Shown in pieces: positions 54,046 through 64,000 of a stretch of DNA of 64,000 nt. The stretch lies in assembly GCF_008364555.1 (NCBI RefSeq), contig NZ_VTUC01000004.1, forward strand, positions 124,001-188,000. The letters are read 5' to 3'. Made by a program: the position numbers and the translations under genes. The stretch's first letter is position 1, and each line of letters opens with the position of its first letter. This DNA comes from Enterobacter vonholyi. GTDB taxonomy: Bacteria; Pseudomonadota; Gammaproteobacteria; Enterobacterales; Enterobacteriaceae. The notes under the pieces were generated by a model. That model made no database searches, was not told the DNA's origin, and was given only the letters and a program-made list of their open reading frames with translations.

Positions 54046-54915
54046 TCAGGGAACATCGCTCTTTATAAGCAATTCTTTATCAAAACGCGATTCCTTCAGC
54101 GCTTCCTTGACCCGCTTCAAGTTATCCCGGAATTTTGCCCCGCGACGTAGGGTAAAACCGGTCGCCAGCACGTCAATCACGGTGAGCTGGGCCAGTCGGG
54201 AGACCATCGGCATATAAATGTCTGTGTCTTCCGGCACGTCGAGGGTGATTGCCAGCGTTGCCTCTCGCGCCAGCGGCGTGCCGGCTGTAGTGAGGGCAAT
54301 CACCATGGCATCGTTTTCACGGGCAAGTTGCGCCAGCTCAACCTGACTTTTGGTGCGGCCGGTATGCGAAATCAGTACCACGACGTCATCTTCACTGCAA
54401 TTCATACAGCTCATGCGTTGCAGCACAATGTCATCGGAATAAATAACCGGAACGTTAAAGCGGAAAAATTTGTTCATGGCGTCATGCGCTACGGCCGCCG
54501 ACGACCCGAGCCCAAAGAACGCAATTCGCTTGGCCTGGGTGAGTAAATCCACCGCGCGATTTACAGAGCTCATGTCCAGAGACTGACGGACGTGGTCAAG
54601 CGAAGCCATGGCCGACTCAAAAATTTTCGTGGTATAGGCATCAACGCTGTCGTCTTCATCCACATTACGATTAACATAAGGGGTGCCGTTAGCCAGACTT
54701 TGTGCCAGATGCAGTTTAAAATCAGGAAAGCCGCGCGTTTCCAGACTGCGGCAAAAACGATTGACCGTGGGTTCGCTAACACCCGCTTCCTGTGCCAGAG
54801 CGGCGATGCTTGAATGAATCGCCTGAGCGGGGGAGGCCATAATGACCTCGGCCACTTTTCGCTCGGATTTGCTAAGGTGTTCCAGTTGAAACTGGATTTT
54901 TTCCAGCATGTTCAT
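54046..54915 (-). CDS. hexR: RpiR-type regulator HexR
   Basis: 289 residues, E. coli length. N-terminal HTH_6 DNA-binding domain (about 1-77, with [16 protein letters not shown] recognition segment) and a C-terminal SIS sugar-phosphate binding domain ([25 protein letters not shown]). HexR represses zwf, edd-eda and related genes and is released by 2-keto-3-deoxy-6-phosphogluconate. Divergent from zwf with a matching operator near zwf. Confidence 0.96.
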   Translation of the reverse strand: MNMLEKIQFQLEHLSKSERKVAEVIMASPAQAIHSSIAALAQEAGVSEPTVNRFCRSLETRGFPDFKLHLAQSLANGTPYVNRNVDEDDSVDAYTTKIFESAMASLDHVRQSLDMSSVNRAVDLLTQAKRIAFFGLGSSAAVAHDAMNKFFRFNVPVIYSDDIVLQRMSCMNCSEDDVVVLISHTGRTKSQVELAQLARENDAMVIALTTAGTPLAREATLAITLDVPEDTDIYMPMVSRLAQLTVIDVLATGFTLRRGAKFRDNLKRVKEALKESRFDKELLIKSDVP

Positions 54916-55150
54916 GTTAACAGGACGCTCATGGGTGTAAACGATTTCATAAATTGATGAAATCGAGATTCGATTTAGCCGATATTACCCTTGTGGCTTC
55001 CATTAAGGGTAACAATCGACAAGATAATGTTGTTGTTTTTTTTCATTACTTGATCGATGTCGGGTTTTGCTATGACCCTGTTGCGCAAAGAAACGACGGT
55101 TGTTGCGTCATTAAGCCGTCGAAATCATCCGAAGGGTGAAAAATCGCGGT

Positions 55151-55169
55151 ATCGCACGCGACGATAAGC
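55151..55169. promoter_or_regulatory. Possible SoxS/MarA/Rob box of zwf
   Basis: ATCGCACGCGACGATAAGC fits AYNGCACNNWNNRYYAAAY in most fixed positions. E. coli zwf is activated by SoxS, MarA and Rob. A short degenerate motif, so tentative. Confidence 0.35.
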
Positions 55170-55210
55170 GCTAATGGTTTCGGGAATGACGTAAAAGCAG
55201 TACAGTGCAT

Positions 55211-55225
55211 TGTAATAAAATTACA
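55211..55225. promoter_or_regulatory. HexR operator of zwf
   Basis: TGTAATAAAATTACA has perfect TGTAAT/ATTACA arms, matching the HexR consensus TGTAATTAAATTACA, 46 bases before zwf. Confidence 0.85.
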
Positions 55226-55271
55226 ACGATACCTGGCAGAAGCACCAGGTGATCCAACTGAGGAGAATGAC

Positions 55272-56747
55272 ATGGCGGTAACGCAAACAGCCCAGGCATG
55301 TGACCTGGTCATTTTCGGCGCGAAAGGCGATCTTGCACGCCGAAAATTGCTGCCTTCCCTGTATCAACTGGAGAAAGCGGGCCAAATTCATCCGGATACC
55401 CGTATCCTGGGTGTTGGGCGCGCCGACTGGGACAAGGACGCTTATACCAAAGTCGTCCGCGAGGCGCTCGAAACTTTCATGAAAGAAAAAATTGATGAAA
55501 GTTTGTGGGATACCCTGAGTGGACGCCTCGATTTCTGCAACCTGGACGTGAATGACGTCAGCGCATTCGCCCGCCTGGGCGCGATGCTGGATCAGAAAAA
55601 CCGTGTCACCATTAACTATTTCGCCATGCCGCCAAGCACCTTCGGCGCCATTTGCAAAGGTCTGGGCGAAGCCAAACTGAACGCCAAACCGGCGCGCGTC
55701 GTGATGGAGAAGCCGCTGGGTACGTCGCTGGCAACCTCGCGCGAAATCAACGACCAGGTGGGCGAGTTCTTTGAAGAATGCCAGGTCTACCGTATCGACC
55801 ACTACCTCGGTAAAGAGACGGTTCTGAACCTGCTGGCGCTACGTTTTGCTAACTCCCTGTTTGTGAATAACTGGGACAACCGCACTATCGACCACGTGGA
55901 AATCACCGTGGCGGAAGAGGTGGGGATTGAAGGTCGCTGGGGTTACTTTGACCAGGCCGGTCAGATGCGCGACATGATCCAGAACCACCTGCTGCAGATT
56001 CTGTGCATGATTGCCATGTCTCCTCCGTCTGACCTGACGGCTGACAGCATCCGCGACGCCAAAGTGAAAGTGCTGAAGTCGCTGCGCCGCATCGACCGCT
56101 CCAACGTGCGCGAGAAGACCGTTCGCGGCCAGTACACCGCCGGGTTTGCGCAAGGCAAAAAAGTGCCAGGCTACCTGGAAGAAGAGGGCGCGAACAAGTC
56201 CAGCAACACCGAGACGTTCGTGGCGATCCGCGTGGATATCGACGACTGGCGTTGGGCGGGGGTTCCGTTCTACCTGCGCACCGGTAAGCGTCTGCCGGCC
56301 AAATGTTCCGAAGTGGTTGTCTACTTTAAGAACCCGGAACTGAACCTGTTCAAAGAGTCCTGGCAGGAACTGCCGCAGAATAAACTGACCATTCGTCTGC
56401 AGCCGGACGAGGGCGTGGATATCCAGATCCTGAACAAAGTGCCGGGCCTGGATCATAAACACAACCTGCAGACCACCAAGCTGGATCTGAGCTATTCCGA
56501 AACTTTCAACCAGACGCACCTGGCCGATGCTTACGAGCGTCTGCTGCTGGAAACCATGCGCGGTATTCAGGCGCTGTTCGTGCGCCGCGATGAAGTGGAA
56601 GAAGCATGGAAATGGGTCGACTCCATCACCGAAGCCTGGGCTGCCGATCAGGATGCGCCAAAACCGTATCAGGCGGGCACCTGGGGACCTGTCGCGTCGG
56701 TGGCGATGATCACCCGCGATGGCCGCTCCTGGAACGAGTTTGAGTAA
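55272..56747 (+). CDS. zwf: Glucose-6-phosphate 1-dehydrogenase
   Basis: 491 residues, E. coli length. NADP site [10 protein letters not shown] (about 14-23), catalytic RIDHYLGKE (about 176-184) with His, and EKPLGTSL. It oxidises glucose-6-phosphate to 6-phosphogluconolactone, feeding both pentose phosphate and Entner-Doudoroff pathways and making NADPH. AGGAG is 8 bases before ATG. Upstream of edd-eda as in E. coli. Confidence 0.98.
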   Translation: MAVTQTAQACDLVIFGAKGDLARRKLLPSLYQLEKAGQIHPDTRILGVGRADWDKDAYTKVVREALETFMKEKIDESLWDTLSGRLDFCNLDVNDVSAFARLGAMLDQKNRVTINYFAMPPSTFGAICKGLGEAKLNAKPARVVMEKPLGTSLATSREINDQVGEFFEECQVYRIDHYLGKETVLNLLALRFANSLFVNNWDNRTIDHVEITVAEEVGIEGRWGYFDQAGQMRDMIQNHLLQILCMIAMSPPSDLTADSIRDAKVKVLKSLRRIDRSNVREKTVRGQYTAGFAQGKKVPGYLEEEGANKSSNTETFVAIRVDIDDWRWAGVPFYLRTGKRLPAKCSEVVVYFKNPELNLFKESWQELPQNKLTIRLQPDEGVDIQILNKVPGLDHKHNLQTTKLDLSYSETFNQTHLADAYERLLLETMRGIQALFVRRDEVEEAWKWVDSITEAWAADQDAPKPYQAGTWGPVASVAMITRDGRSWNEFE

Positions 56748-56772
56748 GATAATCAGCTAGCCCGAAAGTGTT

Positions 56773-56788
56773 ATTTTACCGGTAACAT
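56773..56788. promoter_or_regulatory. GntR-type operator upstream of edd
   Basis: ATTTTACCGGTAACAT is one base from the symmetrical ATGTTACCGGTAACAT, the GntR gluconate-repressor consensus. edd-eda of E. coli is GntR-controlled. It lies 26 bases after zwf and upstream of a terminator. Confidence 0.75.
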
Positions 56789-56824
56789 GATCTAACACAG
56801 CTAGTGGCACAATTTTCAACTTTT

Positions 56825-56859
56825 AAGCTCCGTGTGGATTCACCCGCGGAGCTTTTTTT
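56825..56859 (+). terminator. Terminator between zwf and edd
   Basis: AGCTCCG / CGGAGCT with an inner GTG / CAC pairing and then seven Ts. It lies between the GntR-like site and edd. Confidence 0.85.
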
Positions 56860-56914
56860 ATTACACTGCCGGAAGTGATTTTGCCCCTGAGCTCCGGACA
56901 GCAAGCGTTTCAGC

Positions 56915-56926
56915 GTTGTTAACAAC
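56915..56926. promoter_or_regulatory. Perfect palindrome GTTGTTAACAAC before edd
   Basis: A 12-bp perfect inverted repeat 55 bases before the edd start. It may be an operator half for GntR, HexR or another regulator of edd; identity unknown. Confidence 0.4.
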
Positions 56927-56980
56927 TGCCAGCGACTTTGTAAACTCCCGAGCCCGGACAGATAAATGAGAGGAGCTTTT

Positions 56981-58792
56981 ATGAATCCGACATTGTTACG
57001 CGTAACACAACGCATTATTGAGCGCTCGAAAGAGACCCGTTCGGCCTACCTCGCCAGGATTGAACAGGCAAAGAGCAACACCGTTCACCGATCTCAGCTG
57101 GCCTGCGGGAATCTGGCGCACGGCTTCGCCGCCTGCCAGCCTGACGATAAAGCATCGCTGAAAAGCATGTTGCGTAACAATATCGCCATCATTACTGCCT
57201 ATAACGATATGCTCTCCGCTCACCAGCCCTATGAGGTTTACCCGGACATCATCCGTAAAGCGCTGCACAGCGTGAATGCGGTGGGCCAGGTCGCGGGTGG
57301 GGTACCCGCCATGTGCGACGGCGTAACCCAGGGACAGGACGGTATGGAGCTCTCCCTGCTGAGCCGCGAAGTGATTGCCATGTCCGCAGCGGTTGGCCTG
57401 TCACACAACATGTTTGATGGCGCGCTTTATCTCGGCGTGTGCGACAAAATTGTCCCGGGTCTGGTGATGGCGGCGCTGTCGTTTGGGCATCTGCCTGCTA
57501 TCTTCGTGCCGTCCGGTCCAATGGCAAGCGGTCTGCCGAACAAAGAAAAAGTGCGTATCCGCCAGCTGTACGCGGAAGGGAAAGCAGACCGTCAGGCGCT
57601 GCTGGAGGCGGAAGCCGCGTCCTATCATGCGCCGGGGACCTGTACGTTCTACGGTACGGCTAACACTAACCAGATGGTGGTGGAGTTTATGGGGATGCAG
57701 CTTCCGGGCTCGTCCTTTATCCAGCCGGATGCGCCGCTGCGCAAGGCGCTGACCGAGGCCGCGGCCCGTCAGGTTACGCGTCTGACCGGAAACGGCAACG
57801 AATGGATGCCGATGGGTAAAATGGTCGATGAAAAAGTCATCGTCAACGGGATTGTCGCGCTGCTGGCAACCGGGGGGTCAACCAACCACACCATGCACCT
57901 GGTGGCTATGGCGCGTGCGGCGGGCATTCTGATTAACTGGGATGACTTCTCCGAGATCTCTTCCGTGGTGCCGCTGATGGCACGCCTCTACCCGAACGGT
58001 CCGGCGGATATTAACCACTTCCAGGCCGCTGGCGGCGTACCGCTGCTGATGCGCGAGCTGCTGAAGGGCGGTCTGCTGCATGAAGACGTGAATACCGTGG
58101 CTGGCTTTGGCCTGCAGCGCTACACCCAGGAGCCGTGGCTGAACAACGGCGAGCTGGACTGGCGTGATGGGGCGAGCGCGTCTCTTGATGCGCAGGTTAT
58201 CGCCACTATCGACAAACCGTTCTCTCCTCACGGTGGCACCAAAGTGCTGAGCGGCAACCTCGGTCGCGCGGTGATGAAAACCTCTGCCGTACCGGAAGAG
58301 AACCAGATTATCGAAGCGCCGGCGGTGGTGTTTGAAAGCCAGCACGACGTATTACCCGCCTTTGACGCCGGCCTGCTTGATAAAGACTGCGTGGTGGTGG
58401 TGCGCCACCAGGGGCCTAAAGCCAACGGGATGCCAGAATTACATAAACTTATGCCCCCACTTGGTGTATTATTGGACCGCCGTTTCAAAATTGCGTTAGT
58501 AACCGATGGACGCCTCTCTGGGGCATCCGGTAAAGTGCCTTCAGCCATCCACGTGACGCCTGAAGCTTACGACGGCGGTTTACTGGCGAAAGTGCGTGAC
58601 GGTGACACGATCCGCGTGAACGGTCAGACAGGTGAGTTAACCCTGCTGGTCGATGACGCCGAGCTGGCGGCACGTCAGCCCCATATTCCTGACCTGAGCG
58701 CATCGCGCGTGGGGACCGGACGCGAAATGTTCAGCGCGCTGCGTGAGAAACTCTCCGGTGCGGAGCAGGGCGCAACCTGTATTACGTTTTAA
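56981..58792 (+). CDS. edd: 6-Phosphogluconate dehydratase Edd
   Basis: 603 residues from ATG 56981 (GAGAGGAG upstream), E. coli length. IlvD/Edd family iron-sulfur dehydratase; cysteines in [13 protein letters not shown] (about 114-126), YLGVCDK (about 154) and [15 protein letters not shown] (about 215) carry the cluster. It converts 6-phosphogluconate to KDPG, the first dedicated Entner-Doudoroff step. Followed by eda after 39 bases. Confidence 0.98.
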   Translation: MNPTLLRVTQRIIERSKETRSAYLARIEQAKSNTVHRSQLACGNLAHGFAACQPDDKASLKSMLRNNIAIITAYNDMLSAHQPYEVYPDIIRKALHSVNAVGQVAGGVPAMCDGVTQGQDGMELSLLSREVIAMSAAVGLSHNMFDGALYLGVCDKIVPGLVMAALSFGHLPAIFVPSGPMASGLPNKEKVRIRQLYAEGKADRQALLEAEAASYHAPGTCTFYGTANTNQMVVEFMGMQLPGSSFIQPDAPLRKALTEAAARQVTRLTGNGNEWMPMGKMVDEKVIVNGIVALLATGGSTNHTMHLVAMARAAGILINWDDFSEISSVVPLMARLYPNGPADINHFQAAGGVPLLMRELLKGGLLHEDVNTVAGFGLQRYTQEPWLNNGELDWRDGASASLDAQVIATIDKPFSPHGGTKVLSGNLGRAVMKTSAVPEENQIIEAPAVVFESQHDVLPAFDAGLLDKDCVVVVRHQGPKANGMPELHKLMPPLGVLLDRRFKIALVTDGRLSGASGKVPSAIHVTPEAYDGGLLAKVRDGDTIRVNGQTGELTLLVDDAELAARQPHIPDLSASRVGTGREMFSALREKLSGAEQGATCITF

Positions 58793-58831
58793 GACGACTT
58801 GATTTTAACGATCTGGCGAGAGAAAACTCTG

Positions 58832-59473
58832 ATGAAAAACTGGAAAACAAGTGCAGAATCAATCCTGACCACTGGCCCTGTCGTGCCGGTTATCGTGGTA
58901 AACAAGCTGGAGCACGCTGTACCGATGGCGAAAGCGCTGGTTGCGGGTGGCGTTCGCGTTCTGGAAGTGACCCTGCGCACCGCCTGCGCAATGGATGCCA
59001 TTCGCGCGATTGCCAAAGAAGTGCCGGACGCCATCATCGGTGCGGGTACCGTGACGAACGCAAAACAGCTGGCTGAAGTGACCGAAGCGGGCGCACAGTT
59101 TGCCATCAGCCCGGGTCTGACCGAGTCGCTGCTGAAAGCCGCGACCGAAGGCACTATTCCACTGATCCCGGGTATCAGCACCGTCTCCGAACTGATGCTG
59201 GGCATGGACTACGGTCTGAAAGAGTTCAAATTCTTCCCGGCTGAAGCGAATGGCGGCACCAAAGCGCTGCAGGCGATTGCGGGTCCATTCTCTCAGGTAC
59301 GCTTCTGCCCGACGGGCGGCATCTCTCCTGCCAACTACCGTGACTACCTGGCACTGAAAAGTGTCCTGTGCATCGGTGGCTCATGGCTGGTTCCGGCGGA
59401 TGCGCTGGAAGCGGGCGACTGGGATCGCATCACAAAACTTGCTCGCGAAGCGGTGGAAGGCGCGAAGCAGTAA
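58832..59473 (+). CDS. eda: KDPG/KHG aldolase Eda
   Basis: 213 residues from ATG 58832, E. coli length; upstream in-frame ATG at 58799 has no family support. TIM barrel with active-site E45 (RVLEVTLRT) and Schiff-base K133 ([11 protein letters not shown]). Cleaves KDPG into pyruvate and glyceraldehyde-3-phosphate; also 4-hydroxy-2-oxoglutarate aldolase. Ribosome site is weak (GAGAGAAAA), consistent with coupling to edd. Confidence 0.98.
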   Translation: MKNWKTSAESILTTGPVVPVIVVNKLEHAVPMAKALVAGGVRVLEVTLRTACAMDAIRAIAKEVPDAIIGAGTVTNAKQLAEVTEAGAQFAISPGLTESLLKAATEGTIPLIPGISTVSELMLGMDYGLKEFKFFPAEANGGTKALQAIAGPFSQVRFCPTGGISPANYRDYLALKSVLCIGGSWLVPADALEAGDWDRITKLAREAVEGAKQ

Positions 59474-59488
59474 GTCTCTCGTCGCATG

Positions 59489-59517
59489 AAAAACGGGCCT
59501 TACGGCCCGTTTTTTTA
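59489..59517. terminator. Bidirectional terminator between eda and purT
   Basis: AAACGGGCC / GGCCCGTTT with TTAC loop and seven Ts, ending at the purT stop codon. Confidence 0.92.
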
Positions 59518-60693
59518 TCCTGCAACCTTGACGCTCGCAGCGGCCGCTTTGGCTCTCGCCACGGCGTCGTCAACGTTATCCCCGGTGGCTAACGCCACGC
59601 CAAGACGGCGGGTTCCGTCGATCTCCGGCTTACCGAACAAACGTACCTGCAACCCGGCACCCACCGCCGCGTCAACGTTATCAAACGTAACGTTCTGGCT
59701 GGCTAGCTGCGGCAGGATCACCGCCGAGGCGGCCGGGCCGTACTGACGGATACCGCCGACGGGCAGGCCGAGGAAGGCGCGTACGTGCAGGGCGAACTCG
59801 GAGAGATCCTGCGAAATGAGCGTGACCATGCCGGTGTCATGCGGGCGAGGGGAGACTTCGCTGAAAATCACCTCGTCGCCGCACACAAACAGCTCCACGC
59901 CGAACAGGCCATAGCCGCCCAGCGCCAGGACGGTTTTACGGGCGATCGCCTGCGCACGCTCCAGCGCCAGGGCGCTCATCTGCTGCGGCTGCCAGGATTC
60001 GCGATAATCGCCATCTTCCTGGCGGTGGCCAATCGGGTCGCAGAAATGGACGCCGTCAACGGCGCTGACGGTCAGCAGGGTGATCTCAAAATCAAACTTC
60101 ACGACGCCTTCGACGATGACGCGACCGGCGCCTGCGCGGCCCCCCTGTTGGGCGTACTCCCACGCCTTTTCCAGCGTGCTGCTGTCGCGAATAAAGCTCT
60201 GTCCTTTACCGGAGGAGCTCATCACCGGCTTAACGATGCACGGGTAACCAATCTCCTCAACGGCCTGCAGGAATGCCGCCTTATCGCCTGCAAAACGATA
60301 GCTCGACGTGGGCAATCCCAGCTCTTCGGCCGCCAGGCGACGAATGCCTTCGCGGTTCATGGTCAGCTTTGCGGCTTTCGCGCAGGGCACCACGCGCTGG
60401 CCTTCCTGCTCAAGCGCGATCAGCGTATCGGTGGCAATGGCTTCAATTTCCGGCACGACAAAATCAGGTTTCTCGCGCGTAATCAGCTCGCGAAGGGCAT
60501 CGCCATCCAGCATGTTAATCACATAAGAACGATGGGCGACGTGCATGGCTGGCGCGTCGGCGTAACGGTCCACGGCAATCACTTCCACGCCTAAACGCTG
60601 GCACTCAATGGCGACTTCTTTCCCCAGCTCGCCCGATCCCAACAGCATCACTCGCGTCGCCGCAGGTCGCAGCGCAGTTCCTAAACGAATCAT
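59515..60693 (-). CDS. purT: Formate-dependent GAR transformylase PurT
   Basis: 392 residues from ATG 60693 (AGGGGG upstream), E. coli length. ATP-grasp enzyme (preATP-grasp domain [19 protein letters not shown] near 14-32; ATP-binding [14 protein letters not shown] near 150; [14 protein letters not shown] near 274) that uses formate and ATP to formylate glycinamide ribonucleotide in purine synthesis. A PurR box precedes it. Convergent with eda. Confidence 0.97.
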   Translation of the reverse strand: MIRLGTALRPAATRVMLLGSGELGKEVAIECQRLGVEVIAVDRYADAPAMHVAHRSYVINMLDGDALRELITREKPDFVVPEIEAIATDTLIALEQEGQRVVPCAKAAKLTMNREGIRRLAAEELGLPTSSYRFAGDKAAFLQAVEEIGYPCIVKPVMSSSGKGQSFIRDSSTLEKAWEYAQQGGRAGAGRVIVEGVVKFDFEITLLTVSAVDGVHFCDPIGHRQEDGDYRESWQPQQMSALALERAQAIARKTVLALGGYGLFGVELFVCGDEVIFSEVSPRPHDTGMVTLISQDLSEFALHVRAFLGLPVGGIRQYGPAASAVILPQLASQNVTFDNVDAAVGAGLQVRLFGKPEIDGTRRLGVALATGDNVDDAVARAKAAAASVKVAG

Positions 60694-60727
60694 AACAATC
60701 CCCCTGAAAAAGTTGCGGGCAGTATAA

Positions 60728-60743
60728 ACGAAAACGTTTGCGT
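60728..60743. promoter_or_regulatory. PurR operator of purT
   Basis: ACGAAAACGTTTGCGT is the reverse complement of ACGCAAACGTTTTCGT, the PurR consensus, 35 bases before purT. Confidence 0.93.
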
Positions 60744-60864
60744 CTGTCTTGTACACGGCCAGGTGAGGGGAGAAGAAATTTGCGCTTCTTTAGCCCGTCC
60801 AGACATTTCCTGACGCCTGCTCGCTTACGCTGTGGATCATGTTCACCGTTAAGTGAGGGAAATC

Positions 60865-61512
60865 ATGTCTGGCTGGCTAAATCAATTGCAATCCCTGTTA
60901 GGGCAGAAAACATCGTCTGGCGAGCGGGACCTGAGCAAACTGCTGGTACCCGGGGCGCTCGGCGGGCTGGCAGGCCTGCTGGTCGCGAATAAATCCTCGC
61001 GCAAGCTGCTGGCAAAGTACGGGACAGGCGCACTGCTGGCCGGTGGGGGCGCCATTGCGGGTACCGTCCTGTGGAACAAATACAAGGACAGGGTTAGGAC
61101 CGCGCACAGTGATGAACCACACTACGGCGAGCACACCTCGCCGCTGGATCTGCGTACCGAACGGCTGATCCTGGCGCTGGTCTTTGCCGCGAAAAGTGAC
61201 GGACATATCGACGATAAGGAACGACTGGCGATCGAGCAGCAACTGCGTGAAGCCGGCGTTGAAGAGAAGGGCAGAACGCTGGTGGCGCAGGCCATCGAAC
61301 AGCCTCTGGAGCCGCAGCGTCTGGCGCAAAGCGTGAAAAATGAGGAAGAGGCGCTTGAACTCTATTTCCTCAGCTGTGCCGCCATCGATATCGATCACTT
61401 TATGGAGCGGAGCTACCTTAATGCCCTGGGCGATGCGTTAAAGATCCCACAAGACGTGCGCGAAGGCATTGAGCGGGATATCCGGGAACAAAAACAGGCG
61501 TTACAGGGATAG
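60865..61512 (+). CDS. yebE: TerB-like inner membrane protein YebE
   Basis: 215 residues from ATG 60865 (GAGGGA upstream; the GTG at 60853 is part of the site). N-terminal segment [12 protein letters not shown], glycine-rich membrane stretch ([15 protein letters not shown] and [14 protein letters not shown]), then a TerB-like helical domain with [13 protein letters not shown] near 108. Cpx envelope-stress induced in E. coli; function unknown. In E. coli yebF and yebG lie between yebE and purT; only 171 bases are here. Confidence 0.92.
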   Translation: MSGWLNQLQSLLGQKTSSGERDLSKLLVPGALGGLAGLLVANKSSRKLLAKYGTGALLAGGGAIAGTVLWNKYKDRVRTAHSDEPHYGEHTSPLDLRTERLILALVFAAKSDGHIDDKERLAIEQQLREAGVEEKGRTLVAQAIEQPLEPQRLAQSVKNEEEALELYFLSCAAIDIDHFMERSYLNALGDALKIPQDVREGIERDIREQKQALQG

Positions 61513-61597
61513 TTCTCGCCGTTGCGACCCTGTTTCGCTTGCATCATGCGTGGGTTTTGCCAACCTTATAGGGTGTAAAACGAAAAAGAATGATGAC

Positions 61598-63658
61598 ATG
61601 CCACCGAAAGCCCGACGTATACCTTATGCGATCACCACGCATGGCGATACGCGTATAGACAACTATTATTGGCTACGGGACGATTCGCGCTCCCGGCCAG
61701 AGGTGCTCGACTACCTGCACGAGGAAAACGACTATGGCCGCAAGGTCATGTCCAGCCAGCAGACGCTTCAGGACCAGCTGCTGAATGAAATGGTGCAGCG
61801 TATTCCTCAGCGCGATATCTCCGCGCCCTGGACCAAAAACGGCTATCGCTATCGCCATATTTACGAGCCCGGCAATGAGTATCCCATCTACCAGCGTCAG
61901 TCGGTGTTAAGCGCCGAATGGGACGAGTGGGATATTCTGCTGGATGCCAACCAGCGCGCGGCCCACAGCGAGTTTTATACCCTGGGCGGCATGTCCATTT
62001 CGCCTGACAATGCGGTGATGGCGCTTGCGGAGGATTATCTCTCCCGCCGTCAGTACGGCCTGCGGTTTCGCAATCTGGAGAGCGGCAACTGGTATCCGGA
62101 AATGCTGGAAAATGTGTCCCCGGATTTTGTCTGGGCGAATGATTCCGAGACGGTTTACTACGTCAAAAAGCACGCCTCGACGCTACTGCCTTATCAGGTA
62201 TGGCGGCACACCGTGGGAACGGACTCCGCAGACGACGAGCTGGTCTATGAAGAGAAAGACGAAACGTTCTATGTCAGCCTGCATAAAACCTCCTCGCGCC
62301 ACTATGTGATTATCTTCCTTGCCAGCGCGACGACGTCGGAAGTTCTGCTGCTGGATGCCGAACTGCCTGACGCCCAGCCGCTCTGTTTCCTGCCGCGCCG
62401 CAAGGATCACGAGTACAGCCTGGATCATTTCCAGCACAGCTTTTATTTGCGCTCCAATCGTGAGGGCAAAAACTTTGGTCTCTATAAAACCAAAGTGCGC
62501 GATGAGCGCAAGTGGGAGGTGCTTATCCCCGCGCGGGATCAGGTGATGCTGGAAGGGTTCACCCTGTTTACCGACTGGCTGGTGGTGGAAGAGCGCCAGC
62601 GCGGGCTGACCAGTATCCGGCAAATCAACCGCAAAACGCGGGAAGTGGTGGGGATTGCGTTCGACGACCCGGCCTATGTGACGTGGATTGGATTCAATCC
62701 CGAACCCGAATCATCGCGGTTGCGCTACGGCTACTCATCCATGACCACACCGGACACCCTGTTTGAGCTGGACATGGATACCGGGCAGCGCCAGGTGATT
62801 AAACAGACCGAGGTAAAAGGTTTTGAGTCTGAAAACTACCGCAGCGAGCACCTCTGGGTCACCGCCCGGGATGGCGTTGAGGTCCCCGTCTCGCTCGTCT
62901 ATCACCAAGCCCATTTCCAGAAAGGCAAAAACCCGATCCTGGTTTACGGCTACGGGTCGTATGGCTCAAGCATGGACGCCGATTTCAGCAGCAGCCGATT
63001 AAGCCTGCTCGATCGCGGTTTTGTTTTCGCCATAGCCCATATTCGCGGCGGCGGTGAGCTGGGCCAACACTGGTATGAAGACGGGAAATTCCTGAAAAAG
63101 AAAAACACCTTCAATGATTATCTCGACGTCTGCGATGCGCTAATTGAGCAGGGCTATGGCGATCCGCAACTCTGCTTTGGCATGGGAGGCAGCGCGGGCG
63201 GCATGCTGATGGGGGCGGTTATCAACCAGCGTCCCGACCGCTTTAAGGGGATTGTCGCGCAGGTACCGTTTGTCGATGTGGTCACGACCATGCTCGATGA
63301 ATCTATCCCTCTTACCACCGGGGAGTTTGAGGAGTGGGGGAATCCGCAGGATGAGATGTACTACCGCTATATGAAAGAGTACAGCCCGTACGACAACGTG
63401 GAGGCGAAAGCCTACCCGCACATGCTGGTCACCACCGGTTTGCATGATTCTCAGGTACAGTACTGGGAGCCGGCAAAATGGGTGGCAAAGCTGCGGGAGC
63501 TGAAAACCGATGACAATCTGCTGCTGCTGTGTACCGATATGGACTCCGGACACGGCGGGAAATCGGGACGATTTAAATCCTACGAAGGGGTTGCCCTGGA
63601 ATATGCCTTCCTGATTGGCCTGGCGCAGGACACGCTGCCAGGCCGTGCGGAGGGTTAA
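61598..63658 (+). CDS. ptrB: Oligopeptidase B (PtrB)
   Basis: 686 residues from ATG 61598, E. coli length; the open frame extends upstream into yebE but family starts at MPPKARRIP. Prolyl oligopeptidase family: seven-bladed propeller (about 70-400) then alpha/beta-hydrolase domain with catalytic S in [11 protein letters not shown] (about 532), Asp in [13 protein letters not shown] (about 617) and His in DSGHGGKSG (about 652). Cuts after Arg/Lys in short peptides. Convergent overlap of 4 bases with exoX. Confidence 0.96.
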   Translation: MPPKARRIPYAITTHGDTRIDNYYWLRDDSRSRPEVLDYLHEENDYGRKVMSSQQTLQDQLLNEMVQRIPQRDISAPWTKNGYRYRHIYEPGNEYPIYQRQSVLSAEWDEWDILLDANQRAAHSEFYTLGGMSISPDNAVMALAEDYLSRRQYGLRFRNLESGNWYPEMLENVSPDFVWANDSETVYYVKKHASTLLPYQVWRHTVGTDSADDELVYEEKDETFYVSLHKTSSRHYVIIFLASATTSEVLLLDAELPDAQPLCFLPRRKDHEYSLDHFQHSFYLRSNREGKNFGLYKTKVRDERKWEVLIPARDQVMLEGFTLFTDWLVVEERQRGLTSIRQINRKTREVVGIAFDDPAYVTWIGFNPEPESSRLRYGYSSMTTPDTLFELDMDTGQRQVIKQTEVKGFESENYRSEHLWVTARDGVEVPVSLVYHQAHFQKGKNPILVYGYGSYGSSMDADFSSSRLSLLDRGFVFAIAHIRGGGELGQHWYEDGKFLKKKNTFNDYLDVCDALIEQGYGDPQLCFGMGGSAGGMLMGAVINQRPDRFKGIVAQVPFVDVVTTMLDESIPLTTGEFEEWGNPQDEMYYRYMKEYSPYDNVEAKAYPHMLVTTGLHDSQVQYWEPAKWVAKLRELKTDDNLLLLCTDMDSGHGGKSGRFKSYEGVALEYAFLIGLAQDTLPGRAEG

Positions 63659-64000
63659 GCGTCGCCCAGATAATGTTTCAGCGTTAAGCGCAGTTCCGGA
63701 CTCATTCTGTCGAGGTTGTTATACAGCCAGCGCAAATAGCCCGGGTCTTTGTCCGCTACCTCGGACACCGGCTTCCCGCGATATTTACCAAAGGTAAATG
63801 TGGTCAGTAACGCGGGGCGTCCGGTGATCGTCGCCATATCATCCGGTGTCCAGCCTGAGATATTCATAATATCAATCAGCAACGCGGCGGTGATATAGCA
63901 GTCATACAGGGCGCGGTGATGGTGAAGCCCCTCAGGGGTACGAACGCTGAGCTTGCGGGACTTGTACAGCGCCATATTGCTGTATTTAATGCCCGGCCAG
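63655..64000 (-). CDS. exoX: Exodeoxyribonuclease X (C-terminal part)
   Basis: About 115 codons are visible; the gene runs off the right edge. Visible frame continues upstream of the ATG at 63975 (WPGIKYSN then MALYKSRK), so that ATG is internal. DEDD-type 3'-5' exonuclease (DnaQ family); [16 protein letters not shown] holds the catalytic His and Asp of the last exo motif. The C-terminal [20 protein letters not shown] segment is typical of ExoX. DNA repair and mismatch excision role in E. coli. Confidence 0.93.
   Translation of the reverse strand, partial: WPGIKYSNMALYKSRKLSVRTPEGLHHHRALYDCYITAALLIDIMNISGWTPDDMATITGRPALLTTFTFGKYRGKPVSEVADKDPGYLRWLYNNLDRMSPELRLTLKHYLGDA

Larger units (their letters stand above)
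54916..55271. other. hexR-zwf divergent control region
   Basis: 356 bases with no gene. It contains a HexR-type palindrome at 55211-55225 and a possible SoxS/MarA box at 55151-55169. Confidence 0.7.

Overview
The window is chromosomal DNA from a member of the Enterobacterales, most likely Enterobacter or a close relative (Lelliottia, Leclercia or similar). Almost every protein is a close full-length counterpart of an Escherichia coli K-12 protein. Gene order is largely that of the E. coli ftnA to exoX segment, read in the opposite direction. The genus is an inference from divergence level and gene content; no rRNA or marker gene is present to settle it. There is no phage, integron, IS element, CRISPR array, tRNA or rRNA gene.

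Layout. Positions 1-4070 hold the end of an unrecognised gene, ferritin ftnA, lipoprotein yecR, the small-protein/sRNA gene azuC, yecJ, an extra Dcu-type C4-dicarboxylate transporter and the second ferritin ftnB. Positions 4588-8510 hold the arabinose ABC importer araFGH with AraC-like half-sites. otsBA (trehalose synthesis) and uspC follow. From 11750 to 34710 lies the motility and chemotaxis locus: flhDC, motAB-cheAW, then tar-tap-cheRBYZ, then flhBAE. It is interrupted at 17520-24530 by a divergent pair: a DAACS-family symporter (minus strand) and a five-gene Csu-type (archaic) chaperone-usher pilus operon (plus strand). Housekeeping genes follow: argS, yecM, cutC, cmoAB, yecN, yecE, yecD, aspS, nudB, yebC, ruvC, ruvAB, znuCB/znuA, mepM, lpxM. 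Then comes central carbon metabolism (pykA, hexR, zwf, edd, eda) and purT, yebE, ptrB and a truncated exoX at the right edge.

How the genes work together. FlhDC is the master activator of flagellar genes. Sigma-28 promoters with the exact TAAA-N15-GCCGAT core lie inside flhC (driving a MotR-like sRNA and probably motA) and just before tar. zwf, edd and eda carry glucose-6-phosphate and gluconate into the Entner-Doudoroff pathway, with HexR- and GntR-like operators between them. Recognisable operators also include CRP sites (azuC/yecR, flhDC, symporter/pilus), a Zur box (znuA/znuC), a LexA box (ruvAB) and a PurR box (purT).

Novelty. I see no wholly new system. The most interesting points are the pilus and symporter block splitting the chemotaxis operons with one shared CRP site, the terminator between the sigma-28 promoter in flhC and motA, a likely terminator downstream of a GntR operator before edd, a valine replacing the conserved aspartate in the symporter's NMDGT-type motif, and absence of yebFG and torYZ from their E. 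coli positions.
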